A DNA stretch of 64,000 nucleotides from Streptomyces sp. CA-210063 (GCF_024612015.1 NZ_CP102512.1:7130001-7194000), one strand, 5' to 3'. Positions 46,114 to 55,453 are shown, counted from the stretch's first letter. Numbers and translations are program-made. The notes: a model not told the origin generated them from the letters alone.

Positions 46114-47346
46114 ATGCCTTCCGCACTCCCCGACGGTGAGCCCGTCCCCGACGACGGTGCGCTGCCCGCGCACGCCCTGGCCGGCGCGGCCGAGCGTCCC
46201 CTCGGGTTCTATCTGCACGTCCCGTACTGCGCGACCCGCTGCGGCTACTGCGACTTCAACACCTACACCGCGACCGAGCTGCGCGGCACCGGCGGCGTCC
46301 TCGCCTCCCGCGACAACTACGCGGACACGGTCGTCGACGAGATCCGCCTCGCCCGCAAGGTCCTCGGCGACGACCCGCGCCCCGTCCGTACGGTCTTCGT
46401 CGGCGGCGGCACGCCCACGCTGCTGGCCGCCGACGATCTCGTACGGATGCTGGGGGCGATCCGTGACGAGTTCGGCCTCGCGGACGACGCGGAGGTGACG
46501 ACGGAGGCGAACCCGGAGTCCGTGGACCCCGCCTACCTGGCAGCCCTCCGCGCCGGTGGCTTCAACCGCGTCTCCTTCGGCATGCAGAGCGCGAGGCAGC
46601 ACGTGCTGCGGGTGCTCGACCGTACGCACACGCCGGGGCGTCCGGAAGCATGCGTCGCGGAGGCGCGCGCGGCCGGGTTCGACCACGTCAATCTCGACCT
46701 GATCTACGGCACGCCGGGGGAGTCCGACGACGACTGGCGGGCCTCGCTGGAAGCCGCTCTCGGCGCCGGCCCCGACCATGTCTCGGCGTACGCGTTGATC
46801 GTCGAGGAGGGCACGCAGCTCGCACGGCGCATCCGCCGGGGCGAGGTCCCGATGACCGACGACGACGTCCACGCCGACCGCTACCTCATCGCCGAGGAGA
46901 TGCTCGGCGCCGCCGGCTTCGACTGGTACGAGGTCTCCAACTGGGCCACCTCCGACGCGGGCCGCTGCCTCCACAACGAGCTGTACTGGCGCGGCGCGGA
47001 CTGGTGGGGCGCGGGACCGGGCGCCCACAGCCACGTCGGGGGCGTCCGCTGGTGGAACGTGAAACACCCGGGCGCGTACGCGGGCGCACTCGCCGCCGGG
47101 CGATCTCCGGGGGCCGGGCGTGAGCTGCTGTCAGAGGAGGACCGGCGGGTCGAGCGGATCCTGCTGGAGCTGAGGCTGCGGGAGGGCTGCCCGTTGTCCT
47201 TGCTGCGGGAGGAAGGCCTGGCGGCCGCCGGCCGAGCTCTGTCCGACGGGCTGTTGGAGGCGGGGCCGTACGAGGAGGGGCGCGCGGTGCTGACGCTGCG
47301 GGGGCGGTTGCTGGCGGACGCGGTGGTGCGGGATTTGGTGGACTGA
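46114..47346 (+). CDS. hemW: Radical SAM haem chaperone HemW
   Basis: This 410-residue radical SAM protein inserts haem into respiratory proteins; older annotations call it an oxygen-independent coproporphyrinogen oxidase. The [4Fe-4S] motif is Cys39-Cys43-Cys46 in YCATRCGYCDF, with TVFVGGGTPT, TTEANPESVD and GMQSARQHVLRVLDR. The HemW signature HNELYW is present. The ATG at 46114 follows a GACAAT hexamer by 8 nt; ATG at 46105 is an alternative. It precedes the hrcA-dnaJ region by 2.7 kb, a common actinobacterial linkage. Confidence 0.93.
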   Translation: MPSALPDGEPVPDDGALPAHALAGAAERPLGFYLHVPYCATRCGYCDFNTYTATELRGTGGVLASRDNYADTVVDEIRLARKVLGDDPRPVRTVFVGGGTPTLLAADDLVRMLGAIRDEFGLADDAEVTTEANPESVDPAYLAALRAGGFNRVSFGMQSARQHVLRVLDRTHTPGRPEACVAEARAAGFDHVNLDLIYGTPGESDDDWRASLEAALGAGPDHVSAYALIVEEGTQLARRIRRGEVPMTDDDVHADRYLIAEEMLGAAGFDWYEVSNWATSDAGRCLHNELYWRGADWWGAGPGAHSHVGGVRWWNVKHPGAYAGALAAGRSPGAGRELLSEEDRRVERILLELRLREGCPLSLLREEGLAAAGRALSDGLLEAGPYEEGRAVLTLRGRLLADAVVRDLVD

Positions 47347-47448
47347 TCACTCGGGCGGGTGAATCGCTGCTGAACGCCGGTTCGGTACCTAACCTGGTTC
47401 GTAGGCTGCTGCCGTAACTGACGGTGGCAGAAACCGGAGGCTGCGGAG

Positions 47449-48033
47449 ATGACCGCTGTGGACGAGCGCGGGATGACCAGGTTCTTCGAGCAGTTCGAGC
47501 CACCCGAGGGTGTCAAGGTCGAACTTCTCCGGGGGGAAATCGTGATGATGGCCAGCCCTGACCTGGTGCACAACGTCATCGTGATGTTGCTGGGCAGGCA
47601 GATTCCGGTTGACCACTGGTACGCCCTCCAGACACAGGACGTCGACGTCGTCAGCGAGGCGAGCGAGCCTGTCCCCGACCTGGTGGTCGTAGCACCCGAG
47701 ATTCTGCCCGCCTCGGGACGGCTGCTGCCGTCCGCGCTGATCACCATGGTCGTGGAGGTCGTCTCCAAGACCAGCGTCGACCGTGACTACGGTGTGAAGC
47801 GATCGATCTACGCCGCAGGTGGGGTGCCTGTCTACCTCATCGTCGACCCGGTCATGGCGCAGTGCGTCGTACTGACGAGGCCTGAGGGCGTAGGTGAGAA
47901 GGCTGACTACAAGGGGCAAAAGATCTGGAAGTTCGGTGAAACGGTGCCCCTGCCGGCTTTGGGACTCGACGTCGACACCAGCGGATTCAGCACGTTGCCC
48001 AACGTCAGACCTCACCGCTGGCCGTTGCGGTGA
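47449..48033 (+). CDS. Uma2 family (DUF820) endonuclease-like protein
   Basis: This 194-residue protein has the Uma2 pattern: VELLRGEIVMMASPDLVHN, EPVPDLVVVAPE with the acidic PD residue, TMVVEVVSKTSVDRD with Glu and Lys for a PD-(D/E)xK site, and KRSIYAAGGVPVYLIVDP. Such genes are common in Streptomyces and cyanobacteria, and their biological role is unclear. A gaggctgcggag ribosome-binding region precedes the ATG. Its 3' end overlaps the convergent DUF3097 gene by 29 bp. Confidence 0.88.
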   Translation: MTAVDERGMTRFFEQFEPPEGVKVELLRGEIVMMASPDLVHNVIVMLLGRQIPVDHWYALQTQDVDVVSEASEPVPDLVVVAPEILPASGRLLPSALITMVVEVVSKTSVDRDYGVKRSIYAAGGVPVYLIVDPVMAQCVVLTRPEGVGEKADYKGQKIWKFGETVPLPALGLDVDTSGFSTLPNVRPHRWPLR

Positions 48034-48826
48034 CGAAGTCGATCAGCTCCTCCACCCGCCCCAGCAACTCCGGCTCCAGGTCCCTGTAGGAACCCACCCG
48101 CCCCAGAATCGCCTGCCACACCGCCCCCGTGTTCTCCGGCGGCCACCCCAGCGCCCGGCACACCCCCGTCTTCCAGTCCTGCCCGCGCGGCACGCGAGGC
48201 CACGCCGCGATGCCCACCGACGACGGCTTCACCGCCTCCCAGATGTCGATGTACGGGTGGCCCACGACCAGCGCGTACTCGCTCGTCACGGACGCCGCGA
48301 TACGTGACTCCTTGCTGCCCGGGACCAGGTGGTCGACCAGGACCCCGAGGCGTGCGTCCGGGCCGGGGGCGAACTCGGCGACGATCGCGGGGAGGTCGTC
48401 CACGCCCTCCAGGTACTCCACGACCACACCCTCGATGCGCAGGTCGTCGCCCCAGACCCGCTCGACGAGTTCGGCGTCGTGGCGGCCCTCGACGTAGATG
48501 CGGCCCGCGCGGGCCACGCGGGCGCGGGCGCCGGGGACGGCCACCGAGCCGGACGCCGTGCGGGTGGGGCGGGAGGGGGAGGCCGACGAGGGGCGGACCA
48601 GGGTCACCACCCGGCCCTCCAGGAGGAAGCCCCGGGGTTCCAGCGGGAACACGCGGTGCTTGCCGAAGCGGTCCTCCAACGTCACCGTGCCCGCCTCGCA
48701 GCGGATGACCGCGCCGCAGAAGCCGGTGGTGGGTTCCTCGACGACCAGGCCCGGGTCGGCCGGGACCTCGGGGGCCCGCTTGGGCTTCTTCCAGGGAGGG
48801 GTCAGGTCGGGTGAGTACTGGCGCAT
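48005..48826 (-). CDS. DUF3097 family protein
   Basis: This 273-residue protein is conserved in actinobacteria. Visible features are RQYSPDLTPPWKKPKRAP at the start, GRIYVEGRHDAELVERVWGDDLR (a Toprim-like pattern with acidic EGRHDAEL), LGVLVDHLVPGSKESRIA, and VVGHPYIDIWEAVKPSSVGI. The EGxxDA/DH arrangement hints at a Toprim fold in nucleic-acid metabolism, but this is inference. It is convergent and 29 bp overlapping with the Uma2 gene. Confidence 0.85.
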   Translation of the reverse strand: MRQYSPDLTPPWKKPKRAPEVPADPGLVVEEPTTGFCGAVIRCEAGTVTLEDRFGKHRVFPLEPRGFLLEGRVVTLVRPSSASPSRPTRTASGSVAVPGARARVARAGRIYVEGRHDAELVERVWGDDLRIEGVVVEYLEGVDDLPAIVAEFAPGPDARLGVLVDHLVPGSKESRIAASVTSEYALVVGHPYIDIWEAVKPSSVGIAAWPRVPRGQDWKTGVCRALGWPPENTGAVWQAILGRVGSYRDLEPELLGRVEELIDFVTATASGEV

Positions 48827-48909
48827 TCGGATGACGATAGGAGAAGCCCGCCCGGGAATCCCGCCGTGCTCAGCGCGACACGCCGGTGGCCACGACTGGC
48901 CACGACCGG

Positions 48910-49698
48910 CTACGACGCGTCGAAGCGGCGGGCCAGCGCGTCGCGTTGGGCCCGTACGAACGCCGCGTCCACCACCGCCCCGTGCCCGGGGACGTACAGC
49001 GCGTCCTCGCCGCCCAGGGCCAGGAGACGGTCGAGCGCGGCAGGCCAGCGGGAGGGCACGGCGTCAGGGCCCGCCTGGGGCTCGCCGGACTCCTCGACCA
49101 GATCCCCGCAGAAGACGACCTCCGGAAAGCCCGCAGCCCCCGCAGCCCCCGCAGCCCCCACAGCCCCCGCAGAATCCGCACCCCCCGGAGCGCCCGGCAC
49201 CAGGACCGCCAAGTCATGCCCCGTGTGGCCCGGTCCGACGTTCGCCAGCAGTACCTGGAGCCCGCCGCCCAGGTCGAGTGTCCACTCGCCGGAGACGTGG
49301 TGGCGGGGGCGTACGAGGAGGTCGGCGGCCTCGGTGGCGTCCGTGAGGGGGAGACCGTGGTGCACCGCGTCCGCGCGGAGGGCCTCGCGGTCGCGGGCCA
49401 GAACGCCGTCGAGGCCCACCGCGCCGAAGATCTCGACCCCCGCGAACGCGGCCGCTCCGAAGACATGGTCGAAATGGGAGTGCGTGAGCGCGAGATGTGT
49501 CACACGGGCGCCGCCGAGCAGGTGGCGCGCTTCGGCACGCAACCGCGCGCCCTCACGGAGGCTCGAACCCGCGTCGATCATGAGGGCCCCTCCGTCCCCG
49601 ATCACCAGCCCGACCGTGCAGTCCCAGCCGGGAAGTCGGCACCGTCCGACCCGGGGCGTCAATCCCTGCCACCCGAACTCTTCCCAAGTCACCGTCAT
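48910..49698 (-). CDS. MBL-fold metallo-hydrolase
   Basis: This 262-residue protein has the metallo-beta-lactamase signature [11 protein letters not shown], later [12 protein letters not shown] and [10 protein letters not shown], and a final VPGHGAVVD that supplies the remaining metal ligands. A small Gly/Ala run (GAAGAAGAAG) encoded by nine-base cccgcagcc-type repeats at 49133-49170 sits in a loop. It starts at the ATG at 49698 and is divergent from hrcA. The substrate is unknown; glyoxalase-II-like or thiolesterase activity is possible. Confidence 0.87.
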   Translation of the reverse strand: MTVTWEEFGWQGLTPRVGRCRLPGWDCTVGLVIGDGGALMIDAGSSLREGARLRAEARHLLGGARVTHLALTHSHFDHVFGAAAFAGVEIFGAVGLDGVLARDREALRADAVHHGLPLTDATEAADLLVRPRHHVSGEWTLDLGGGLQVLLANVGPGHTGHDLAVLVPGAPGGADSAGAVGAAGAAGAAGFPEVVFCGDLVEESGEPQAGPDAVPSRWPAALDRLLALGGEDALYVPGHGAVVDAAFVRAQRDALARRFDAS

Positions 49699-49982
49699 AC
49701 GCCGACGCTAGCTGTAGCTCACGGTGTACCGGTCGAGGGAGGCCGACGAGGAGGGCGTCGAGGAAATCAGGGGTGGCTTCCACCCGGTCGGAAGGTGCCG
49801 GGACCCCCGGTGCGCTCGTCGGCCGGAACCCCGCCGGAGCCCCGGTCGGGGTCGGCGTCGTCGCGTACCCGTCAGTAGAAAGCGGTCCGACATCGCCGGA
49901 CAGGTCGGTACACGTCGGCATGATGTGGCTGGACCGGCCTTGCCGGGGGCGTACCCCACCGCCGTACACTGGGCGGGGAGTG

Positions 49983-50009
49983 TTGGCACTCGCCCGGGGT
50001 GAGTGCCAA
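49983..50009. promoter_or_regulatory. CIRCE element (HrcA operator)
   Basis: TTGGCACTC (49983-49991), a 9-bp spacer, then GAGTGCCAA (50001-50009) form the inverted repeat of CIRCE (consensus TTAGCACTC-N9-GAGTGCTAA, here with paired A-to-G and T-to-C changes). It lies 37 bp before the hrcA start codon, so HrcA represses its own operon until heat shock. Confidence 0.93.
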
Positions 50010-50045
50010 CGGGGAGTCACAGGAAAGCGACTGGAGGTGTGCGCG

Positions 50046-51062
50046 GTGCTCAGTGAACGCAGGCTCCAGGTGCTGCGCGCCATCGTCCAGGACTACGTGG
50101 GCACCGAGGAGCCGGTCGGTTCCAAGGCGCTCACGGAGCGGCACAACCTCGGGGTCTCCCCGGCGACCGTCCGCAACGACATGGCGGCGCTGGAGGACGA
50201 GGGTTTCATCGCCCAGCCCCACACCAGCGCGGGCCGCATCCCCACCGACAAGGGGTACCGGCTCTTCGTCGACAAGCTGGCCGGCGTCAAGCCCATGACC
50301 CCGCCCGAGCGGCGCGCCATCCAGAACTTCCTGGACGGCGCGGTCGATCTCGACGACGTGGTGGCCAGGACCGTACGGCTGCTCGCGCAGCTGACGCGAC
50401 AGGTCGCCGTCGTGCAGTATCCGTCGCTCACTCGGTCGACGGTGCGGCATGTGGAGCTGCTGTCGCTGGCCCCCGCCCGGCTGATGCTCGTGCTGATCAC
50501 GGACACGGGACGGGTGGAGCAGCGGCTGGTCGACTGCCCCGCACCGTTCGGAGAATCGTCACTCGCGGATCTGCGCGCCCGGCTCAACAGCAAGGTCGCG
50601 GGCCGCCGGTTCACCGACGTTCCCCGGCTGGTCGAGGACCTGCCGGAGGCGTTCGACGTCGAGGACCGGGGCACGGTCACGACGGTGCTCTCCACCCTGC
50701 TGGAGACCCTCGTCGAGGAGAACGAGGAGCGGCTGATGATCGGCGGCACCGCCAATCTCACCCGCTTCGGACATGACTTCCCCCTCACGATCCGGCCCGT
50801 TCTGGAAGCCTTGGAGGAGCAGGTCGTCCTCCTCAAGTTGCTTGGCGAGGCCGGGGATTCGGGCATGACCGTACGCATCGGTCATGAGAACGCCTATGAG
50901 GGACTCAACTCCACGTCCGTCGTCTCCGTCGGCTACGGTTCGGGCGGCGAGGCAGTAGCGAAACTGGGCGTGGTCGGACCTACGCGCATGGACTATCCGG
51001 GAACGATGGGAGCGGTACGAGCGGTGGCACGGTACGTCGGACAGATCCTGGCGGAGTCTTAA
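50046..51062 (+). CDS. hrcA: Heat-inducible transcription repressor HrcA
   Basis: This 338-residue repressor binds CIRCE and needs GroEL for activity (family knowledge). A winged-helix N-terminus is clear: [65 protein letters not shown]-like middle and C-terminal dimerisation regions follow, ending [11 protein letters not shown]. The GTG at 50046 has ggagg 8 nt upstream; the open frame to 49773 is not family-like. A CIRCE element precedes it, and dnaJ starts right after its stop. Confidence 0.97.
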   Translation: MLSERRLQVLRAIVQDYVGTEEPVGSKALTERHNLGVSPATVRNDMAALEDEGFIAQPHTSAGRIPTDKGYRLFVDKLAGVKPMTPPERRAIQNFLDGAVDLDDVVARTVRLLAQLTRQVAVVQYPSLTRSTVRHVELLSLAPARLMLVLITDTGRVEQRLVDCPAPFGESSLADLRARLNSKVAGRRFTDVPRLVEDLPEAFDVEDRGTVTTVLSTLLETLVEENEERLMIGGTANLTRFGHDFPLTIRPVLEALEEQVVLLKLLGEAGDSGMTVRIGHENAYEGLNSTSVVSVGYGSGGEAVAKLGVVGPTRMDYPGTMGAVRAVARYVGQILAES

Positions 51063-52199
51063 GTGGCCACGGACTACTACGCCGTACTCGGCGTGCGCCG
51101 CGACGCGTCTCAGGACGAGATCAAGAAGGCGTTCCGGAGGCTCGCGCGCGAGCTGCATCCGGACGTCAATCCCGATCCGAAGACCCAGGAGCGGTTCAAG
51201 GAGATCAACGCCGCCTACGAGGTGCTCTCGGACCCGCAGAAGAAGCAGGTCTACGACCTCGGCGGCGACCCCCTGTCCCAGGCGGGCGGCCAGGGCGCGG
51301 GCGGCTTCGGCGCGGGTGGCTTCGGGAACTTCTCGGACATCATGGACGCCTTCTTCGGTACGGCGTCCCAGCGGGGTCCGCGGTCGCGTACGCGCCGGGG
51401 CCAGGACGCGATGATCCGGCTGGAGATCGACCTCGACGAGGCGGCCTTCGGTACGACGAAGGACATCCAGGTCGACACGGCCATCGTGTGCACCACCTGC
51501 AGTGGTGAGGGCGCGGCCCCGGGTACGACCGCCCAGACCTGTGACATGTGTCGCGGTCGCGGTGAGGTCTCGCAGGTCACGCGGTCCTTCCTGGGCCAGG
51601 TCATGACGTCCCGCCCCTGCCCGCAGTGCCAGGGCTTCGGCACGATCGTCCCGAACCCGTGCCCCGAGTGCGCGGGCGACGGGCGCGTGCGGTCGCGGCG
51701 GACGCTGACGGTCAAGATCCCGGCCGGTGTCGACAACGGCACGCGGATCCAGCTGGCCGGTGAGGGCGAGGTCGGGCCCGGTGGCGGTCCCGCCGGTGAC
51801 CTCTACGTCGAGATCCACGAGCTTCCGCACGCGATGTTCCAGCGGCGCGGGGACGATCTGCACTGCACGGTGACGATCCCGATGACGGCGGCTTCTCTCG
51901 GTACGAAGGTGCCGCTGGAGACGCTGGACGGGCTTGAGGAGGTCGACATCCGGCCCGGGACGCAGTCCGGGCAGTCGATTCCGTTGCACGGGCGCGGTGT
52001 CACGCATCTGCGGGGCGGCGGTCGTGGCGATCTGATCGTCCACGTGGAGGTCCAGACCCCGACGAAGCTCGACCCCGAGCAGGAGGGGCTGCTGCGGCAG
52101 CTGGCCGCGCTGCGGGGTGAGGAGCGGCCTACGGGGCAGTTCCAGCCCGGGCAGCAGGGATTGTTCTCGCGGTTGAAGGATGCGTTCAACGGGCGCTGA
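51063..52199 (+). CDS. dnaJ: Chaperone protein DnaJ
   Basis: This 378-residue co-chaperone of DnaK has a J domain (residues 1-70) with HPD in LARELHPDVNPD. A Gly/Phe linker (GGFGAGGFGNF) and four CxxCxGxG zinc repeats (CTTCSGEG, CDMCRGRG, CPQCQGFG, CPECAGDG) follow, then the substrate-binding C-terminus. The GTG start follows the hrcA stop with no gap, so both share the CIRCE-controlled transcript. This is the hrcA-linked dnaJ (often dnaJ2) of actinomycetes; another dnaJ is expected elsewhere with dnaK. Confidence 0.97.
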   Translation: MATDYYAVLGVRRDASQDEIKKAFRRLARELHPDVNPDPKTQERFKEINAAYEVLSDPQKKQVYDLGGDPLSQAGGQGAGGFGAGGFGNFSDIMDAFFGTASQRGPRSRTRRGQDAMIRLEIDLDEAAFGTTKDIQVDTAIVCTTCSGEGAAPGTTAQTCDMCRGRGEVSQVTRSFLGQVMTSRPCPQCQGFGTIVPNPCPECAGDGRVRSRRTLTVKIPAGVDNGTRIQLAGEGEVGPGGGPAGDLYVEIHELPHAMFQRRGDDLHCTVTIPMTAASLGTKVPLETLDGLEEVDIRPGTQSGQSIPLHGRGVTHLRGGGRGDLIVHVEVQTPTKLDPEQEGLLRQLAALRGEERPTGQFQPGQQGLFSRLKDAFNGR

Positions 52200-52263
52200 C
52201 CGGTCCACGGGAGAGCTCGGGAGGCCGAGGCTGTCGGGTGGGTGCGGGCGGTGCGTGGTTGCT

Positions 52264-52307
52264 CGCGCAGTTCCCCGCGCCCCTTCAGGGGCGCGGGGAA
52301 CTGCGCG
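52264..52307. repeat. Palindromic repeat family, short perfect hairpin
   Basis: The 21-nt arm cgcgcagttccccgcgcccc-t (52264-52284) is perfectly complementary to 52287-52307, with a 2-nt loop. The flank gaccagcccc matches the other family members. It can act as a terminator after dnaJ. Confidence 0.9.
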
Positions 52308-52387
52308 ACCAGCCCCCAGGCACCCGCAGTCGAACGACCGGCCGTACCCGATTCGGTGATGTTCCGAGGACGTGGCAACATGCCGTC

Positions 52388-53497
52388 ATGTCCTCCGCAC
52401 TGACCGATCTCGTCCCGCTCCCGATCGTGCAGGCCCCGATGGCGGGCGGTGTGTCCGTGCCGCAGCTGGCCGCTGCCGTGTCCGAGGCGGGCGGGCTGGG
52501 TTTTCTCGCCGCCGGGTACAAGACGGCCGACGGGATGTATCAGGAGATCAAGGCGCTGCGGGCGCTGACCTCGCGTCCCTTCGGCGTGAACCTGTTCATG
52601 CCACAGCCGGAGTACGCGGAGCCGGCCGCCGTCGAGGTGTACGCGGAGCAGCTGGCCGGTGAGGCCACCTGGTACGAGGCCGAGCTGGGCGACCCCGACA
52701 GCGGGCGCGACGACGGCTACGAGGCCAAGATCGCCGTGCTGCTCGACAACCCGGTGCCGGTGGTGTCGTTCCACTTCGGCTGCCCGACCCCCGAGGTCAT
52801 CGAGTCCCTCGCCCGCAAGGGCACACTCACCCTGGTCACCGCGACCTCGGCGGAGGAGGCGCAGGCCGTGGAGCGGTCGGGGGCCCACGCCGTGATCGTG
52901 CAGGGCGTCGAGGCGGGCGGCCACCAGGGCACCCACCGGGACGACCCGGAGCGGGACCACGCCGGCATCGGCCTGCTCTCCCTGGTCGCCCAGGTCCGCG
53001 AGGCCGTGGCGCTGCCGATGGTCGCGGCCGGCGGCATCATGCGCGGCGGCCAGATCGCCGCGCTCCTCACGGCGGGCGTGAGCGCGGCCCAGCTCGGGAC
53101 GGCGTTCCTCGCCACCACCGAGTCCGGCGCCCACGCCGTGCACAAGCAGGCGCTGACCAACCCCCTCTTCGTCCGTACGGAGCTGACCCGCGCCTTCTCC
53201 GGGCGCCCCGCGCGCGGCCTGGTCAACCGGTTCCTGCGTGAGCACGGCCCCTACGCGCCCGTCGCCTACCCCGAGGTCCATCACCTCACCTCGCCGCTGC
53301 GCAAGGCCGCCGCCAAGGCCGGGGACGCGCAGGGCATGGCGCTGTGGGCCGGGCAGGGGCACCGGATGGCCCGGGAGCTGCCGGCCGGGGAACTGGTCGA
53401 GGTGCTGGCCGCCGAGATCGCCGCCGCGCAGGCCGAGCAGGCCGCCGCGCGGGTCGGCAGTCAGGGCGGCGGACAGGCCGGGGGTGAGGGCCGATGA
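52388..53497 (+). CDS. Nitronate monooxygenase / NPD-like flavin oxidoreductase
   Basis: This 369-residue TIM-barrel protein of the 2-nitropropane dioxygenase family begins PIVQAPMAGGVSVPQLAAAV. It has VVSFHFGCPTPEVIESL, VIVQGVEAGGHQGTH (FMN-phosphate and active-site His region) and VVAAGGIMRGGQIAALLTAGVSAAQLGTAFLATTES. It uses FMN and oxygen to oxidise nitronates; the true substrate is unknown. CAACAT ends 7 nt before the ATG at 52388, suggesting a leaderless mRNA. Its stop overlaps rsmE by ATGA. Confidence 0.92.
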   Translation: MSSALTDLVPLPIVQAPMAGGVSVPQLAAAVSEAGGLGFLAAGYKTADGMYQEIKALRALTSRPFGVNLFMPQPEYAEPAAVEVYAEQLAGEATWYEAELGDPDSGRDDGYEAKIAVLLDNPVPVVSFHFGCPTPEVIESLARKGTLTLVTATSAEEAQAVERSGAHAVIVQGVEAGGHQGTHRDDPERDHAGIGLLSLVAQVREAVALPMVAAGGIMRGGQIAALLTAGVSAAQLGTAFLATTESGAHAVHKQALTNPLFVRTELTRAFSGRPARGLVNRFLREHGPYAPVAYPEVHHLTSPLRKAAAKAGDAQGMALWAGQGHRMARELPAGELVEVLAAEIAAAQAEQAAARVGSQGGGQAGGEGR

Positions 53498-54234
53498 CCG
53501 CGCCGGTGTTCGTGGTGGACCGGTTCGACGGCTGGGGATCGGAGATCGTGCTCGACGGCCCCGAGGGGCGGCACGCCGTCTCGGTGAAGCGGCTGCGGCC
53601 CGGTGAGGACGTCGTCCTCACCGACGGGCGGGGCCGGTGGCTGGAGGGCGTGGTGAAGGCCGCCGAGGGCAAGGACCGGCTGGTCGTCATGGACGTGGGG
53701 AGCCTCCACGAGGAGCCGCCCGCGCAGCCCCGTATCACCGTCGTCCAGGCGCTGCCCAAGGGCGACCGGGGCGAACTGGCCGTCGAGACCATGACCGAGG
53801 TCGGCGTCGACGCGATCGTGCCGTGGGCCGCCTCGCGCTGCATCACCCAGTGGAAGGGCGACCGGGGGCTGAAGGCCCTCGCCAAGTGGCGGGCGACCGC
53901 GCGGGAGGCGGGCAAGCAGTCCCGCCGGGTGCGGTTCCCCGAGGTCGCGGACGCGGCCACCGGCAAGCAGGTCGCGGCGCTGCTCGCGCAGGCCGACTTC
54001 GCCGCCGTACTGCATGAGAGCGGCGACGAGACGCTGGCCACGGCCGAGCTGCCGGCGGCCGGGGAGATCGTGCTCGTCGTGGGGCCCGAAGGGGGTGTGT
54101 CTCCGGAAGAGCTGGCGCTCTTCGGCGAGGCGGGCGCGGGGGCGTATCGACTCGGGCCCAGTGTGCTGCGTACATCGACCGCCGGGACGGCGGCCGGGGC
54201 GCTGCTGCTGGGCCGAACCGGACGCTGGTCCTGA
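53494..54234 (+). CDS. rsmE: 16S rRNA (uracil1498-N3)-methyltransferase
   Basis: This 246-residue SPOUT-class enzyme methylates U1498 of 16S rRNA. Its PUA-like N-terminus includes RHAVSVKRLRPGEDVVLTDG. The knotted SAM-binding region contains VVQALPKGDRGELAVETMTEVGVDAIVPW, IVLVVGPEGGVSPEELALF and YRLGPSVLRTSTAGTAAGALLLG. It overlaps the preceding gene by 4 bp. Linkage to hrcA-dnaJ is widespread in bacteria. Confidence 0.95.
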   Translation: MTAPVFVVDRFDGWGSEIVLDGPEGRHAVSVKRLRPGEDVVLTDGRGRWLEGVVKAAEGKDRLVVMDVGSLHEEPPAQPRITVVQALPKGDRGELAVETMTEVGVDAIVPWAASRCITQWKGDRGLKALAKWRATAREAGKQSRRVRFPEVADAATGKQVAALLAQADFAAVLHESGDETLATAELPAAGEIVLVVGPEGGVSPEELALFGEAGAGAYRLGPSVLRTSTAGTAAGALLLGRTGRWS

Positions 54235-54280
54235 CCGCCCCTCGGTCCCGACCGGCGTCCCCGGATCCCCTGGGAGCAAC

Positions 54281-54673
54281 GTGGAACTCGCACAGGTAAG
54301 GCTGCTGGTCTCCGACTTCGCCGCCTGCTACCGCTTCTACGCCGACGTGCTCGGTCTGAAGCCGCAGTCCGGGGCGGCCGACGGGCCGTACGAGAAGTTC
54401 AGCCCGACGGTCGGGTCCGCGGGCATCGCCCTGCAGGACCGGGCGATGATGGCCGAGGTGCTCGGGGAACTGGCCGACACGGCGAACGGGCACCGGTCGC
54501 TGGTCGTGCTCCGGGTCGACGATCTCGACGACTACTGCGAGCGGATCGTCGAGCGCGGCGCCACGCTCCTGCACGGGCCCGCACCCATGACCGACCGTAT
54601 GCGCGTGGCCCATCTCAAGGATCCCGAGGGGAACTTGGTGGAGCTGCAGGAATGGCTGCTGCTGCGCGGCTGA
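54281..54673 (+). CDS. VOC superfamily protein (glyoxalase/dioxygenase-like)
   Basis: This 130-residue protein has the paired beta-alpha-beta-beta-beta pattern of the vicinal-oxygen-chelate fold: VRLLVSDFAACYRFYADVLGLKP at the start and FKDP-like LKDPEGNLVELQEW at the end. The metal-ligand Glu in VELQEW is present. The N-terminal position often held by His reads Gln/Arg (AQVRLLV), so metal binding is uncertain. The GTG at 54281 follows gggag by 4 nt. Confidence 0.85.
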   Translation: MELAQVRLLVSDFAACYRFYADVLGLKPQSGAADGPYEKFSPTVGSAGIALQDRAMMAEVLGELADTANGHRSLVVLRVDDLDDYCERIVERGATLLHGPAPMTDRMRVAHLKDPEGNLVELQEWLLLRG

Positions 54674-54769
54674 CGTCCTTCTGTTCGTGACGGCACCGGT
54701 TCACCCGTCCCGGCGGCATGGCCGCATGCGGTCTTCCGTGGCGCGGCGGGCGGTGGCAGGCTGCCGTCC

Positions 54770-55393
54770 ATGGGGGCATGGAGGCGTATCAGGGCGTACC
54801 GGACAGGCGGGCGTCGGCTCCTGCTGGGAGTCGGGCTCGGAGTCGGCGCGGTCGCGGGCCTCGTGGCCTGCGAGGGCGGCGCGCTCAACACCGGCGCGGT
54901 CGCGTACACGACGGACCAGATGGGCACCAAGGAGCTGGAGCGGCAGGGCGTCGACGTCCAGTGGCTCACCTGCACGGCGTCGTACGACGGCGACGGGAAC
55001 GACGGCGGCGGGAATGACAGCGGCGGGAATGACAGCGGCGGGAACGACGGCGGCGGCGACAAGAAGTCCCAGTCGCCGTCCTCCTCCGTCGACACCGTCG
55101 CGAACGTCGACTGCACGGGCGAGGACAAGGAAGGCCGGGACATCACCCTCACCGGGAAGGTGACGAAAGAGGTCAACGGCAAGTGCGTACGCGGCGACCT
55201 GACCGCGAAGGTCGGCGGCAAGGAGTGGTTTCACGTCGACGTGCTCGGCAACTGCGATGCCCCCGACCCGACTCCCAGTGCCGGGTTGCCCGACCCCGAC
55301 CAGCCGGACCAGCCCGGGCCGACCGTCACGGTCACCGTCACGCAGACCATCTGGTGCCAGAAGGACCCGCAGTGCTGGCCCGAGGGCAAGTGA
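54770..55393 (+). CDS. Putative secreted lipoprotein
   Basis: This 207-residue protein has a basic start (RRIRAYRTGGRRLL), a hydrophobic core (LGVGLGVGAVAGLVAC) and a lipobox-like LVAC. The mature part has four or more cysteines (LTCTAS, VDCTGE, GKCVRG, GNCDAP) and a Gly/Asn/Asp spacer made of ggcgggaatgacagc-type 15-base repeats (54998-55055). The C-terminus is Pro/Thr/Val-rich. CAGGCT ends 8 nt before the ATG. The function is unknown. Confidence 0.75.
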   Translation: MGAWRRIRAYRTGGRRLLLGVGLGVGAVAGLVACEGGALNTGAVAYTTDQMGTKELERQGVDVQWLTCTASYDGDGNDGGGNDSGGNDSGGNDGGGDKKSQSPSSSVDTVANVDCTGEDKEGRDITLTGKVTKEVNGKCVRGDLTAKVGGKEWFHVDVLGNCDAPDPTPSAGLPDPDQPDQPGPTVTVTVTQTIWCQKDPQCWPEGK

Positions 55394-55447
55394 GGCCCGG
55401 CGCGAGGGACATGATCCAAACCCCTCCCCATCAGACCGAACGCTGCT

Positions 55448-55453
55448 TACAGT
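55448..55453 (+). promoter_or_regulatory. -10-like TACAGT, start codon 7 nt downstream
   Basis: TACAGT ends 7 nt before the GTG at 55460, with no ribosome-binding site, repeating the leaderless spacing seen elsewhere in the window. Confidence 0.45.

Noticed and set aside
49708..49989. Small minus-strand frame upstream of hrcA
   Set aside because: It spans the hrcA promoter, lacks a ribosome-binding site and has shadow-like composition.
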